Shown here: in pieces, positions 8,823 to 16,485 of the stretch
How the letters are laid out: each line of letters begins with the position of its first letter
Position numbering within the stretch: position 1 is the first letter of the stretch
From: Streptomyces typhae
Lineage (GTDB): Bacteria > Actinomycetota > Actinomycetes > Streptomycetales > Streptomycetaceae
Reading direction: 5' to 3'
Assembly: GCF_009755605.1 (NCBI RefSeq)
Contig: NZ_WPNZ01000002.1
Coordinates: forward strand, 296,184-360,183
DNA length: 64,000 nt
Translations under genes and position numbers: made by a program
The notes under the pieces: generated by a model
The model's input: only the letters and a program-made list of their open reading frames with translations
What the model was told of the DNA's origin: nothing
The model's database searches: none

Positions 8823-9056
8823 TCAGTACAGGTCGGTTCCGCTGTCGGAACCAGGCTTCTGCCCGTCGCCATTGCTGGTCTCGGTCTGCGTCTCGGGCAT
8901 CTCCGCCGTGATCGCGTGCCAAGGGTTGCCCTCGGCGGAGACGCTGAGCTGGAGCCGTTCGCTGTACGTGATCACGGGCGTCTCACCGTCCGACGGAGGG
9001 GGTGACACCAAGTGTCGAACTCCGAACGGGACGGGCATGGCGGTTGCGATACTCAT
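8823..9056 (-). CDS. tgmA: ATP-grasp-modified RiPP precursor peptide (graspetide precursor)
   Basis: A 77-residue peptide with no enzyme features, immediately upstream of the maturase. The leader contains MPVPFGVRHLV near residues 7-17, matching the conserved N-terminal motif of the putative ATP-grasp-modified RiPP family, then an ITYSERLQLSVS region. The last 27 residues are hydrophilic and rich in Thr/Ser (ester donors) and Glu/Asp (acceptors), ending GSDSGTDLY; there is one Lys. The SNGDG and SDSGTD stretches contain the Asp-Gly and Asp-Ser pairs preferred for aspartimide formation. A strong AGGAGGA ribosome-binding site lies 8-14 bases upstream of the ATG. The family call is firm; the ring pattern is not predictable by eye. 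Confidence 0.9.
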   Translation of the reverse strand: MSIATAMPVPFGVRHLVSPPPSDGETPVITYSERLQLSVSAEGNPWHAITAEMPETQTETSNGDGQKPGSDSGTDLY

Positions 9057-9106
9057 GCTGTGTTCCTCCTGGGCAGTCGGTGCGGTTCATCAGCGGTGTG
9101 TGTGCA

Positions 9107-9625
9107 CTATCGAGCGTCAGCGGGCCTACCGAGCCGGTACAGCGGGATCCGCATCCCGTAGGAGTAGGCGCGTACGGCTGCCTTGACGCACCCCGCCTGG
9201 CGCGGGAACGCCAGTTGATCGAGCTGTTCGAGCGGAACCCACCTGAGGTCGGACAACTCCGCACGAGCGGACTCGGGCAGCGTCACGGCGGCTGCTTCGC
9301 TCGTGGTGAGCGTGCTGCCCTCCACCACGATGTCGTAGCCCTCGGCACGCTTGCCGTCCTCGTCGGCGGGCACTTGGTCGATCACGAGCGCGTGCGCGAT
9401 GTGGCACCGCACTCCGGTCTCCTCGAACAGTTCGCGGACCGCAGCGGCGGCGATGGTCTCGCCCGCATGCGCGCGCCCTCCCGGGAGCTGCCACCCACTC
9501 TCACTGTCCGCGTGCTTGGACGTCGGTTTGACCATGAGCACGTCTCCCTGCGCGTTGCGCACCAGAACTACTGCTCCGATGCGGCGGCGGGGTGATGGGG
9601 CAGCGACAACATGGTTGCTCGACAT
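9107..9625 (-). CDS. NUDIX hydrolase
   Basis: A 172-residue protein with a full NUDIX box: GGRAHAGETIAAAAVRELFE followed by ETGV, fitting G-x5-E-x7-REU-x-EE-x-GU, at about residues 49-71. Family members hydrolyse nucleoside diphosphates linked to other groups. It lies just upstream of tgmA on the same strand with a 50-bp gap and may be co-transcribed with the graspetide genes, but NUDIX enzymes are also common near XRE/DUF397 pairs in Streptomyces, so the link is only positional. Its start (ATG 9623-9625) lies within the 3' end of the upstream gene. Confidence 0.9.
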   Translation of the reverse strand: MSSNHVVAAPSPRRRIGAVVLVRNAQGDVLMVKPTSKHADSESGWQLPGGRAHAGETIAAAAVRELFEETGVRCHIAHALVIDQVPADEDGKRAEGYDIVVEGSTLTTSEAAAVTLPESARAELSDLRWVPLEQLDQLAFPRQAGCVKAAVRAYSYGMRIPLYRLGRPADAR

Positions 9626-10116
9626 GCGAATTGGCCTCTCCAGGATTGCTGATTCCCGCCACCGATGAGGGGTCGGTCATCTTGTTCGAACCGCCCGGAA
9701 ACGGGGAGATCAGCGGTGTGTGATGCGGGCACGTCCACAGGGACGACCCACACGCAGTAGGTCCCCGAGTGGTCGACCGCAGAGAGCGCGAACGGCCGTC
9801 CGGCGCGGAGTCGGTCACGCGCGGCTCGTCTTCTCTCCTTGTCCGCGCACCACGCCCGCAACTCCGTCGGTACGTCGGGAGCCCATTCCGGAAGGTCGAG
9901 CTTCACCAGGGCATCCGGCGCGTCCGCGAGCCACGGCGCACACGGCTCCGGGTCGAGTGCGTCCGCGATGCGGTGGGCTTGCGTGCCCACCCACCGCATC
10001 GTGATTCCGAGATACGGGGTCGCGAGCGTGCCGAGCACGACCCGGACCTGCTGCCCACCGGCCAGGCCTGTACCGACCGCTTCGGCGCGGTACTCGATGA
10101 CATCGCCACTGGACAC
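9568..10116 (-). CDS. Hypothetical protein upstream of the NUDIX gene
   Basis: A 182-residue reading frame from a GTG at 10114-10116 with GGAGAGGAG upstream. Third codon positions are strongly GC-rich, so it looks coding. I recognise no family. It is Trp- and Asp-rich in the middle (PWLADAPDALVKLDLPEWAP), has an RRRAARDRLRAG basic segment and no signal peptide or membrane helix. It overlaps the start of the NUDIX gene by 58 bp in another frame, an unusually long overlap, so translation of the two may be coupled. It is divergent from the XRE regulator and shares its promoter region. Confidence 0.65.
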   Translation of the reverse strand: MSSGDVIEYRAEAVGTGLAGGQQVRVVLGTLATPYLGITMRWVGTQAHRIADALDPEPCAPWLADAPDALVKLDLPEWAPDVPTELRAWCADKERRRAARDRLRAGRPFALSAVDHSGTYCVWVVPVDVPASHTADLPVSGRFEQDDRPLIGGGNQQSWRGQFACRATMLSLPHHPAAASEQ

Positions 10117-10130
10117 ATCCGCTCCTCTCC

Positions 10131-10146
10131 GTAGTGCTATGACTAC
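10131..10146. promoter_or_regulatory. Inverted repeat between divergent genes, candidate XRE operator
   Basis: GTAGT and ACTAC form perfect 5-bp arms around the 6-base spacer GCTATG. The site lies 15 bp upstream of the GTG of the 10116 gene and about 77 bp upstream of the XRE regulator start, where an autoregulatory operator would be expected. The evidence is position and symmetry only. Confidence 0.35.
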
Positions 10147-10222
10147 CGGGGGGAATCAGCGTGGACCACACCTGGGAACCGTTCAACCTGTCAGAAGAGA
10201 ACGAAAGGCTGGCGAACGACCT

Positions 10223-11059
10223 TTGAATCGCAAGGAGTTGAACCCCGACGCTTCGCCGCAGGCGGCGTACGGTGCGCGGATGCGCGGTCTGCGCGAGGCG
10301 CGCGGCTGGACCCAAGACGAGCTGGCAGACCGCATGGGCTATTCCAGCGTGCATATCTCGGCGGTCGAAACTGGTCGGAAGCCTCCAACTCTCCGTTTCT
10401 CGCGTAGCGCGGACCGGTCGCTCGGCCTTGAGGGATCCGCGGACGCGTTCGAGCGGGAGTACCGCCAGGTCCGCCAGGGCGGCCTGTTGGAGGGGTTCCC
10501 GGAGTACGTCAAGTACGAGGCTCGGGCCGTCGAGCTTCGGCTGTACAACATCGGGATCATTCCTGGCCTGTTGCAGACACCGGAGTACGCGCGGGTCCTG
10601 GCAGACAGTGCCGTACGGCGGGGTGCCATCACGCCCGAACAGGCGGATGATCGCGTGGCGTTCCTGGCGCAGCGACAGGTGGCCCTGAAGCGCCCCCGCC
10701 CTCCCATGCTGTTCGTGGCCATGGACGAAAGCTGTATCCGCCGTACCGTCGGTGGACCGGCCGTCATGGACGCCCAACTAGCCCACCTGGCCGTGTTCGC
10801 CGAGTCGCCGAACACGCTGCTACAGGTGGTGCCGTACGACATCGGCGAGCGTCGCACTTTTGACCTGCCGGTTAACCTCTTGACGCTGCCGGACCGGTCC
10901 GTCGTCTGCTACGCGGAGTCCCAGGCGCAGGGCAATCTGGACCGCGAGAGCGCGTCCGTTGAGCCCATGTTGACGGCCTACCATCAGCTACAGGCCGAAT
11001 CGCTGTCCCAGGCGGCATCTGTGGCCATGATCGAGCAGGTACGAAAGGGCAAACCGTGA
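10223..11059 (+). CDS. XRE family regulator with DUF5753 domain
   Basis: A 278-residue protein. The N-terminal helix-turn-helix is at about residues 15-60 (MRGLREARGWTQDELADRMG, then YSSVHISAVETGRKPPT), followed by the DUF5753 effector region (NIGIIPGLLQTPEYARVLAD; QLAHLAVFAESPNTLLQVVP). This is the WhiJ-like class, expanded in Streptomyces and usually paired with a DUF397 protein, as here. I take the TTG at 10223 as start because it gives the family's usual MNRKEL N-terminus; an in-frame ATG at 10139 would add 28 residues and lies in the operator region. The stop overlaps the next start (GTGA). Confidence 0.88.
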   Translation: MNRKELNPDASPQAAYGARMRGLREARGWTQDELADRMGYSSVHISAVETGRKPPTLRFSRSADRSLGLEGSADAFEREYRQVRQGGLLEGFPEYVKYEARAVELRLYNIGIIPGLLQTPEYARVLADSAVRRGAITPEQADDRVAFLAQRQVALKRPRPPMLFVAMDESCIRRTVGGPAVMDAQLAHLAVFAESPNTLLQVVPYDIGERRTFDLPVNLLTLPDRSVVCYAESQAQGNLDRESASVEPMLTAYHQLQAESLSQAASVAMIEQVRKGKP

Positions 11060-11265
11060 CGACCGAATCCCCGCTCTGGTTCAAGTCCTCCTACAGCAAC
11101 AACGGCGGCGACTGCGTCGAGGTCGCCGCCAACCTTGTCGTCACGAGCGGTGTCGTCCCCGTCCGTGACTCCAAGCGCCCGACCGGCCCGACCCTGAACT
11201 TCCCGATAGCCACTTACTCTTCCTTCGTGTCAGGCGTCAAAGCAGGCTGGTTCGACAACGCCTGA
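11056..11265 (+). CDS. DUF397 domain-containing protein
   Basis: A 69-residue protein with the DUF397 signature: LWFKSSYSNNGGDCVEVA near the start and VPVRDSKRPTGPTL in the middle. The GTG start overlaps the stop of the XRE gene by four bases. Pairs of WhiJ-like regulators and DUF397 proteins are spread through Streptomyces genomes and some affect development and antibiotic production. The DUF397 member is thought to act on its partner regulator, but the mechanism here is inferred only from gene order. Confidence 0.92.
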   Translation: MTTESPLWFKSSYSNNGGDCVEVAANLVVTSGVVPVRDSKRPTGPTLNFPIATYSSFVSGVKAGWFDNA

Positions 11266-11268
11266 CGT

Positions 11269-11344
11269 CTTGCCGTCTCCAGCCCCCGCCCCCTGCGCCG
11301 AGCCAGGGGCCGACCGCCGTGCAGAGGGCGGGGCGGGAGGCAAG
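11269..11344. terminator. Imperfect long hairpin between convergent genes, likely bidirectional terminator
   Basis: The left arm begins CTTGCC and continues with a CCCCCGCCCCCTGC block; the right arm has GCAGAGGGCGGGG and ends GGCAAG. The arms pair with a few bulges. The structure fills the gap between the DUF397 stop and the convergent ohr stop, so it could stop transcription from both sides. Confidence 0.5.
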
Positions 11345-11348
11345 GGCC

Positions 11349-11777
<429 letters not shown>

Positions 11778-11899
11778 GACTGCCGATTCCTCCTGGGATG
11801 TGCCGCGCCGCGCGCCCGCCGACCCGGCAGTTGTGGAATTACTTTATCGGATGGTGAAAGAGACTGGAGATCGCGGAACCCTCGGGGCCCCGGGAAACC

Positions 11900-12934
11900 T
11901 CACACGTCGAGGGACACGATCATCTTTCCCGTGTTCTCGCCCCGCAGCATGCCGAGGAACGCCTCGACCCCGCTCTCGACACCGTGCTTGAAGGTCTCGT
12001 CGTACTTGAGCTCCCCGGACCGCACCCACGCGCCGACCTCGCGCACGAACTGCGGCTGGAGGTGCTCGTGGTCCCGGACGAGCATGCCCTGGAGCCGCAG
12101 CGCCTTGCCGATGATCATGAACATGTTGCGCGGCCCGGGGGTGGGCTCCGTGTCGTTGTAGCCCGCGATCATGCCGCAGACGGTGACGCGGCCGTGCCGG
12201 TTCAGGCAGCTGAGGGCGGCCTCCAGGTGCTCACCGCCGACGTTGTCGAAGTAGACGTCGATGCCGTCGGGGGCGGCCTCCTTGAGCTGCTCGACGACCG
12301 GGCGCTCGTCGCGGTAGTTGAACGCCGCGTCGAAGCCGTACTCCTCGGTCAGGAGCTTGACCTTCTCGTCCGAGCCCGCCGAGCCGATGACGCGCGACGC
12401 GCCCTTGAGCCGGGCGATCTGGCCGACCTCGGAGCCGACGGCCCCGGCCGCGCCGGAGACGAAGACCGCGTCGCCCTCCTTGAAGGAGGCGACTTCGAGG
12501 AGGCCCGCGTACGCCGTCAGGCCCGTCATGCCGAGCACACCGAGGTACGCCGACAGCGGGGCCGCGTCCGGGTCCACCTTCGTGACCTGCTTCGCAGGCA
12601 ACGTGGCGTACTCGCGCCAGCCCGCGAAGTGCAGGACGTGGTCGCCCGCCGCGAAGCCGTCCGCGTTCGACGCCACGACGACGCCTACCGCCCCGCCCTC
12701 CATCGGCTGGTCCAGCTGGAACGGCGGGATGTACGACTTCACGTCGTTCATGCGGCCCCGCATATAGGGGTCGACCGAGAAGTGCAGGTTCCGGACGAGC
12801 AGGTCCCCCTCGGCCGGGGCCTCCACCGGGGCCTCGCGGAGAGCGAAGTCCTCAGGGACCGGCCAGCCGTGCGGGCGGCGCACGAGGTGCCAGGCGCGAC
12901 CGGCGGCCGGGAGCTGCTCGGGGGTGACGGACAT
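11900..12934 (-). CDS. NADP-dependent oxidoreductase, zinc-free MDR (CurA-like)
   Basis: A 344-residue medium-chain reductase of the leukotriene B4 12-hydroxydehydrogenase / CurA type. The N-terminal half has FSVDPYMRGRM, and the nucleotide-binding part has VFVSGAAGAVGSEVGQIARLKG around residue 150. There are no zinc ligands. The family reduces alpha,beta-unsaturated ketones or quinones with NADPH. The ATG at 12932-12934 has GAGGAGG upstream. The frame is open a further 29 codons upstream through a 9-bp tandem repeat, so a longer form starting at 13021 is possible but less likely. It diverges from a MarR gene, an arrangement typical of electrophile-inducible reductases. Confidence 0.92.
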   Translation of the reverse strand: MSVTPEQLPAAGRAWHLVRRPHGWPVPEDFALREAPVEAPAEGDLLVRNLHFSVDPYMRGRMNDVKSYIPPFQLDQPMEGGAVGVVVASNADGFAAGDHVLHFAGWREYATLPAKQVTKVDPDAAPLSAYLGVLGMTGLTAYAGLLEVASFKEGDAVFVSGAAGAVGSEVGQIARLKGASRVIGSAGSDEKVKLLTEEYGFDAAFNYRDERPVVEQLKEAAPDGIDVYFDNVGGEHLEAALSCLNRHGRVTVCGMIAGYNDTEPTPGPRNMFMIIGKALRLQGMLVRDHEHLQPQFVREVGAWVRSGELKYDETFKHGVESGVEAFLGMLRGENTGKMIVSLDV

Positions 12935-12959
12935 GGGGGCGTCCTCCTCAGATTTCCCT

Positions 12960-13004
12960 GATGCTTCAGATGCTTCAGATGGCTCAGATGCTTCAGATGC
13001 TTCA
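12960..13004. repeat. Five tandem copies of a 9-bp repeat in the leader of the MDR gene
   Basis: The unit GATGCTTCA occurs five times head to tail (12960, 12969, 12978, 12987, 12996); the third copy reads GATGGCTCA. On the reverse strand it would encode Ser-Glu-Ala repeats. It lies between the MDR start and the MarR-type inverted repeat, in the untranslated leader if the MDR start is right. Confidence 0.85.
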
Positions 13005-13009
13005 CGTTC

Positions 13010-13037
13010 TGAAATAAGCATGTGCTTTGATATTTCA
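13010..13037. promoter_or_regulatory. Nested inverted repeats in the MarR/MDR divergent promoter, candidate MarR operator
   Basis: Outer arms TGAAATA (13010-13016) and TATTTCA (13031-13037) are perfectly complementary. Inside them AAGCA-TG-TGCTT (13016-13027) forms a second perfect dyad. MarR proteins bind such AT-rich palindromes, and a TTGACA on the reverse strand at 13041-13046 could be the -35 of the MDR promoter right next to it, so bound repressor would block both genes. Confidence 0.55.
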
Positions 13038-13068
13038 TGTTGTCAAGTATTTGGGTACGCTGGAGCGC

Positions 13069-13542
13069 ATGGTCACCCAGAAGCCGGGCACCGACGACTC
13101 CCGGGCCGCCGCCTCCCGAACCGATCCGCTGACGCTCGAAGTCGTCGAGCTCATCGGCTCCGTCGTCGCGCGGTACTACGAGGAGTACGAGGTCGCCGCG
13201 GGCAAGCACGCGCTGACCGGCGCGCAGGCTCGGGTGCTCGGGCTCCTTTCCCTGGAGCCGATGCCCATGCGCCGCATCGCGCAGAAACTGAAGTGCGAGC
13301 CGTCGAACGTCACCGGCATCGTGGACCGCCTGGAGGCGCGCGGGCTCGTCGAGCGGCGCCCCGACCCGGCCGACCGACGCGTGAAGCTGGCGGCGCCCAC
13401 TGAGGAGGGGCTCGACACCGCGCGCAGCTTGCGCGAGTCGCTGGACTTCGCGCGGGAGCCGCTGGGGGAGCTGTCGCGCGAGGAGCGGGTTTCACTGCGT
13501 GGGCTTTTGCAGAGGATGCTCGGCCAGGGGGGCGCCCCGTAG
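13069..13542 (+). CDS. MarR family transcriptional regulator
   Basis: A 157-residue winged-helix regulator: LTGAQARVLGLLSLEPMPMR, then RRIAQKLKCEPSNVTGIVDR as the recognition helix region, and the wing ERRPDPADRRVKLAAPTEEG. The ATG at 13069 has GGAG upstream; the frame is open to 13027 but the earlier part lies in the operator. MarR proteins usually repress the divergent gene and themselves until a phenolic or oxidant ligand binds, so the MDR oxidoreductase is the first candidate target. Confidence 0.93.
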   Translation: MVTQKPGTDDSRAAASRTDPLTLEVVELIGSVVARYYEEYEVAAGKHALTGAQARVLGLLSLEPMPMRRIAQKLKCEPSNVTGIVDRLEARGLVERRPDPADRRVKLAAPTEEGLDTARSLRESLDFAREPLGELSREERVSLRGLLQRMLGQGGAP

Positions 13543-13657
13543 GGGGCGCGGGGAACTGCGCGGCCAACCCGACACAAGCCGCAGACGCATCTGCGTAGTC
13601 ACTCGGCAGACGCGTCCGCGGCTTTTCCTGGGCTGAGCGCGCCGTTCCCCGCGCCCC
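13543..13657. repeat. 115-bp palindromic element, copy 1
   Basis: The element begins GGGGCGCGGGGAACTGCGCG and ends with the near complement (GCGCCGTTCCCCGCGCCCC). An inner pair GCCGCAGACGC and a partial GCGTCCGCGGC also pair. It can fold into one long hairpin. It starts one base after the MarR stop and, with copy 2, fills the gap before the convergent zinc-ribbon gene. Confidence 0.85.
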
Positions 13658-13675
13658 TGACGGGGCGCCCCCTGA

Positions 13676-13790
13676 GGGGCGCGGGGAACTGCGCGGCCAA
13701 CCCGACACAAGCCGCAGACGCGTGCGTCGAGCAACAGTGCAGACGCGTCTGCGGCTTCTTCGTGGCTGAGCGCGCAGTTCCCCGCGCCCC
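13676..13790. repeat. 115-bp palindromic element, copy 2
   Basis: Same length and orientation as copy 1, with perfect outer arms (GGGGCGCGGGGAACTGCGCG and its exact complement) and perfect inner arms GCCGCAGACGCG / CGCGTCTGCGGC. The loop differs from copy 1. A long hairpin between convergent genes could act as a transcription terminator in both directions. Confidence 0.88.
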
Positions 13791-13802
13791 TGGCGGGGCG
13801 CC

Positions 13803-14582
13803 CTAGGTGCACCACCACAGGAAGCGGTCGCAGGTTTCGGACGGGGTCGGGGTCGGGGTGGGGTCGTTCGGGGGCTTCGTGGTGGAGGGGTGCGGGGACG
13901 GGTCCTGCGGGGGGCTCGTGGGGCGGTCGGACGTGGGGTCGGGTGCGGGGGCGTCGGAGGTTCCGCTTCCGGCGGATGCCGAGGGGGCCCCGCCGCCCTC
14001 CGGGCCCTGGCCGCCCTCCGTGTCCCCGGCACCCCGGCCCACGGGAGCACCGCTCCGGTCCTTGGCCTTGGTCTTGGTCTTGGTCTTGGTCTTGGACCTC
14101 TTGCTCCCGCCGGGACCGGCAATCGCGTCGGAGTCCGACGGCGACGGCGACCCCGACGAGGACACCGGCTCCGCCGTCGCCCCGGCGCCCGTGGTGGCAC
14201 CGGCGCTCCCGGCCACGCCGTCCGGCGCCCCCTCGCGATCCTCCGCGGACGCGGCCCCCGGCCCCCGCGCCGCGGACTCCGTACCGAGTTCGGCGAGGCT
14301 CAGCCCGCCCGCGGCGAGCGCGACGCCCGCGGCGGTGAGGAGCAGCGTGCGCCGCCTGCGGCGGTGCTGGGCCGTGCGGCGGGTCCGCTCCCCGCGCCGC
14401 CCCCTGGCCGTGGTGCGCCCGGCGCCCGGCGCCCGCTCGTCGTCCGCCTCGTCGAGGGGGCCGGTCCCCTCCCGGGCGGCGACCGCCTCCGCGTACTGGC
14501 GACAGGCTTCGGCCGGGGTGCCGCACCCCGGGCAGGCGAGAGCGCCGTTGAGGTGCCTGTGGCACGCGTGGCAGTAGTCCAT
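13803..14582 (-). CDS. Zinc-ribbon, single-pass membrane protein (SCO2400-like)
   Basis: A 259-residue protein. The N-terminus has a two-CxxC zinc ribbon (CHACHRHLNGALACPGC), then a basic RRRRR segment and one membrane helix (TLLLTAAGVALAAGGLSLAE, about residues 78-98). The remaining C-terminal region is low-complexity: a KTKTKTKTK run, Ser/Pro/Thr-rich stretches and a final CDRFLWWCT with two Cys. The layout matches what I know as the SCO2400 family of Streptomyces, of unknown function. It is probably anchored with the zinc ribbon inside and the disordered region outside the cell. Confidence 0.75.
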   Translation of the reverse strand: MDYCHACHRHLNGALACPGCGTPAEACRQYAEAVAAREGTGPLDEADDERAPGAGRTTARGRRGERTRRTAQHRRRRRTLLLTAAGVALAAGGLSLAELGTESAARGPGAASAEDREGAPDGVAGSAGATTGAGATAEPVSSSGSPSPSDSDAIAGPGGSKRSKTKTKTKTKAKDRSGAPVGRGAGDTEGGQGPEGGGAPSASAGSGTSDAPAPDPTSDRPTSPPQDPSPHPSTTKPPNDPTPTPTPSETCDRFLWWCT

Positions 14583-14678
14583 GAGGCATGGAGGCTAAGC
14601 GCCACGCCGATACGGAGGAAGCCGCAGCTGTGAATGTTGTGTGCGGAAGGAACGTCCACGGCGGGCGCGCCGCGCAGG

Positions 14679-16073
14679 TCAGGCCCGGCCCAGTCCACCC
14701 CGCAGCCTGCGCGCCCGCAGCACCAGCTCCAGCTCGAAGCGGCGGTCCGGGTCGTCGACCTCGTCGCCCCACAGCTCCCGTATCTGCCGCAAGCGGTAGC
14801 GCACCGTCTGCGGATGCACGCCGAGCCGCGCGGCCACCTCGGGGGCGCCGCCGCGCGTTTCCAGCCAGGCGAGCAGGGTCTCGGCGAGGCGGCGGCCGTG
14901 TGCGGGGCCGCAGTGGTCGAGGGGGGCCAGGCAGCGGCGGGACAGGTCCTCGATGAGTTCCTCGGGCTGGAGCAGGACGAGGGCCTCGGTGTGCTCGGTG
15001 CAGTACAGGACCTCACCGGAGGGCAGCAGTCCGCGCTCCATCAGGCCGACCGCCGCCTCGGCCCAGCGCAGCGACTTGGCGGCGTCGGCGAGCGGCACGG
15101 GCGGGCCGATGGCGCCGGACCAGCCGGTCATGGCGCGGCGGAGGAGTTCGGGGCGCCCCGCGGCCTCCGGTTCCGGTACGACCATGCGGGGCTGCTCGGC
15201 CTCCATGTCGAGCAGGACGCCCTCACCCACGGCGGGCGCGACGGCCTCGCGGGCGGGGCGCAGGAGCACGCCGACGGCGACGCGTTCGGGCAGTTGCCAG
15301 CCGACGCGGGCGGCGCGCTCGTCCAGGCCGTTCTCGGCGCCGAGCGCGGAGGCCGCCGAGGTGTCGGGGCGGCGCTCGGAGAGGAGCAGCTCCATGAGTT
15401 TGCGCTGGAGCCGCAGGCGTTCACCGGCCTGCCGGGCCGCGGCCTCGGCGTAGCCGCGTACCGACTGGTCGACCAGGCCGTCGAGATACTCGAAGCCGGA
15501 CTCGGCCAGCTCGTACATGGCCGGCGGCGGGATCTCGGTCTGCTGGCCGATCTCGGCGAGGCGGCGCCAGGCGAGCCGGACGCCGAGGCGGTAGATGGCC
15601 TGGAGGGAGTCGAGGCTGCGGCCGTTCAGGCCCTCGCCGCGGCCGAACTCCTGGAAGACCTCCGGGTGGTAGCGCGGCCTGCCCTCGCGGGTCGCGAGCT
15701 GCTGGACGAAGCCCTCCAGGGCGCGGCGGATCCCGATGAGCGCCATGGGCTCGCCGGAGTCGTCGAGGACGACGGGCAGGCCCGGGTACTCGGCGCGGAT
15801 CTCCCGCAGGATGTCGTGGGCGAGCGCGGGCACCTCCTCCAGGGCGAGCGCGGCGAACCGGCGCACCTGGAGCGGCGGCACGTCCCGCCAGGCGGAGCGC
15901 GCGGGGGCGGCGGCCCGGTCGGGGTCCTGGGCCGAGCCCGTGCCGGGGGCCTGGACCGAGCCCGCGTCGGCGTCGGGGGCCTGGGCAGGGTCCCGGCCGG
16001 AGCCCGGTTCCTCGGACATGCCTGCCGAGGCGTCCGCGGGGACGCTTCCGGAGATCGCGGCCACGTCGCTCAC
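14679..16073 (-). CDS. PucR/CdaR-type helix-turn-helix regulator
   Basis: A 464-residue regulator. The C-terminal PucR HTH is clear: LAETLLAWLETRGGAPEVAA followed by RLGVHPQTVRYRLRQIRELW. The central part (VGVLLRPAR; ERGLLPSGEVLYCTEHTEAL) resembles the GGDEF-like domain before that HTH. The N-terminal 60 residues are Ala/Pro/Asp-rich and disordered. The start is a GTG at 16071-16073 that overlaps the stop of the small membrane-protein gene upstream (GTGA), so the two are one transcript. The target and ligand are unknown. Confidence 0.88.
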   Translation of the reverse strand: MSDVAAISGSVPADASAGMSEEPGSGRDPAQAPDADAGSVQAPGTGSAQDPDRAAAPARSAWRDVPPLQVRRFAALALEEVPALAHDILREIRAEYPGLPVVLDDSGEPMALIGIRRALEGFVQQLATREGRPRYHPEVFQEFGRGEGLNGRSLDSLQAIYRLGVRLAWRRLAEIGQQTEIPPPAMYELAESGFEYLDGLVDQSVRGYAEAAARQAGERLRLQRKLMELLLSERRPDTSAASALGAENGLDERAARVGWQLPERVAVGVLLRPAREAVAPAVGEGVLLDMEAEQPRMVVPEPEAAGRPELLRRAMTGWSGAIGPPVPLADAAKSLRWAEAAVGLMERGLLPSGEVLYCTEHTEALVLLQPEELIEDLSRRCLAPLDHCGPAHGRRLAETLLAWLETRGGAPEVAARLGVHPQTVRYRLRQIRELWGDEVDDPDRRFELELVLRARRLRGGLGRA

Positions 16074-16231
16074 TGCTCCTGCTGGTCCCGCGCGGGCGTC
16101 TCGTAGTGCACGAGTGGCCGGTTGGGCTGGTCGGGCGTGGCGTTGAGGAGCGCGACGATGCCGAGCGCGGCGCCCACGGCGAGCAGCGCGGCGACCGCGA
16201 CGGTCAGCGCGGCGGCGAACAATCGGTGCAT
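16070..16231 (-). CDS. Small single-pass membrane protein
   Basis: A 53-residue peptide: MHRLFAAAL, one membrane helix of about 22 residues (TVAVAALLAVGAALGIVALL), then a polar tail ending ARDQQEQ. The ATG at 16229-16231 is chosen because it directly precedes the helix; the frame is open further upstream. Its stop overlaps the PucR start by four bases, which supports a real, translated gene. No function can be assigned. Confidence 0.65.
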   Translation of the reverse strand: MHRLFAAALTVAVAALLAVGAALGIVALLNATPDQPNRPLVHYETPARDQQEQ

Positions 16232-16301
16232 ACGAGGATCAGCCTCTCTGCTGGAGGTCGTCCCCACACCCTGCCCGCAGGTGCCCAGTGTCGACAACGC
16301 A

Positions 16302-16331
16302 TTGACACTGCGTCAAGGGTCCGCCTAGCGT
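16302..16331 (+). promoter_or_regulatory. Likely vegetative promoter for the DUF3068 gene
   Basis: A perfect TTGACA (-35) at 16302-16307 is followed after 18 bp by TAGCGT (16326-16331), a good Streptomyces -10 hexamer. It points to the DUF3068 gene about 155 bp downstream, leaving a long leader. Nothing else is visible in the 254-bp gap 16232-16485. Confidence 0.5.
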
Positions 16332-16485
16332 TCGCGACCCATACGGGTCAGTAACCCCGTCGTAACAGCGCCGCACTCTTTCGGACAATCCGGCGGCAAC
16401 CGCACCACAGCAACCATCCAACTGCTGAGTAATTCAGCACAGTTGACCGATCGTCCCCTGTTCGCCCTCATGGCAGGAGCGCCGG

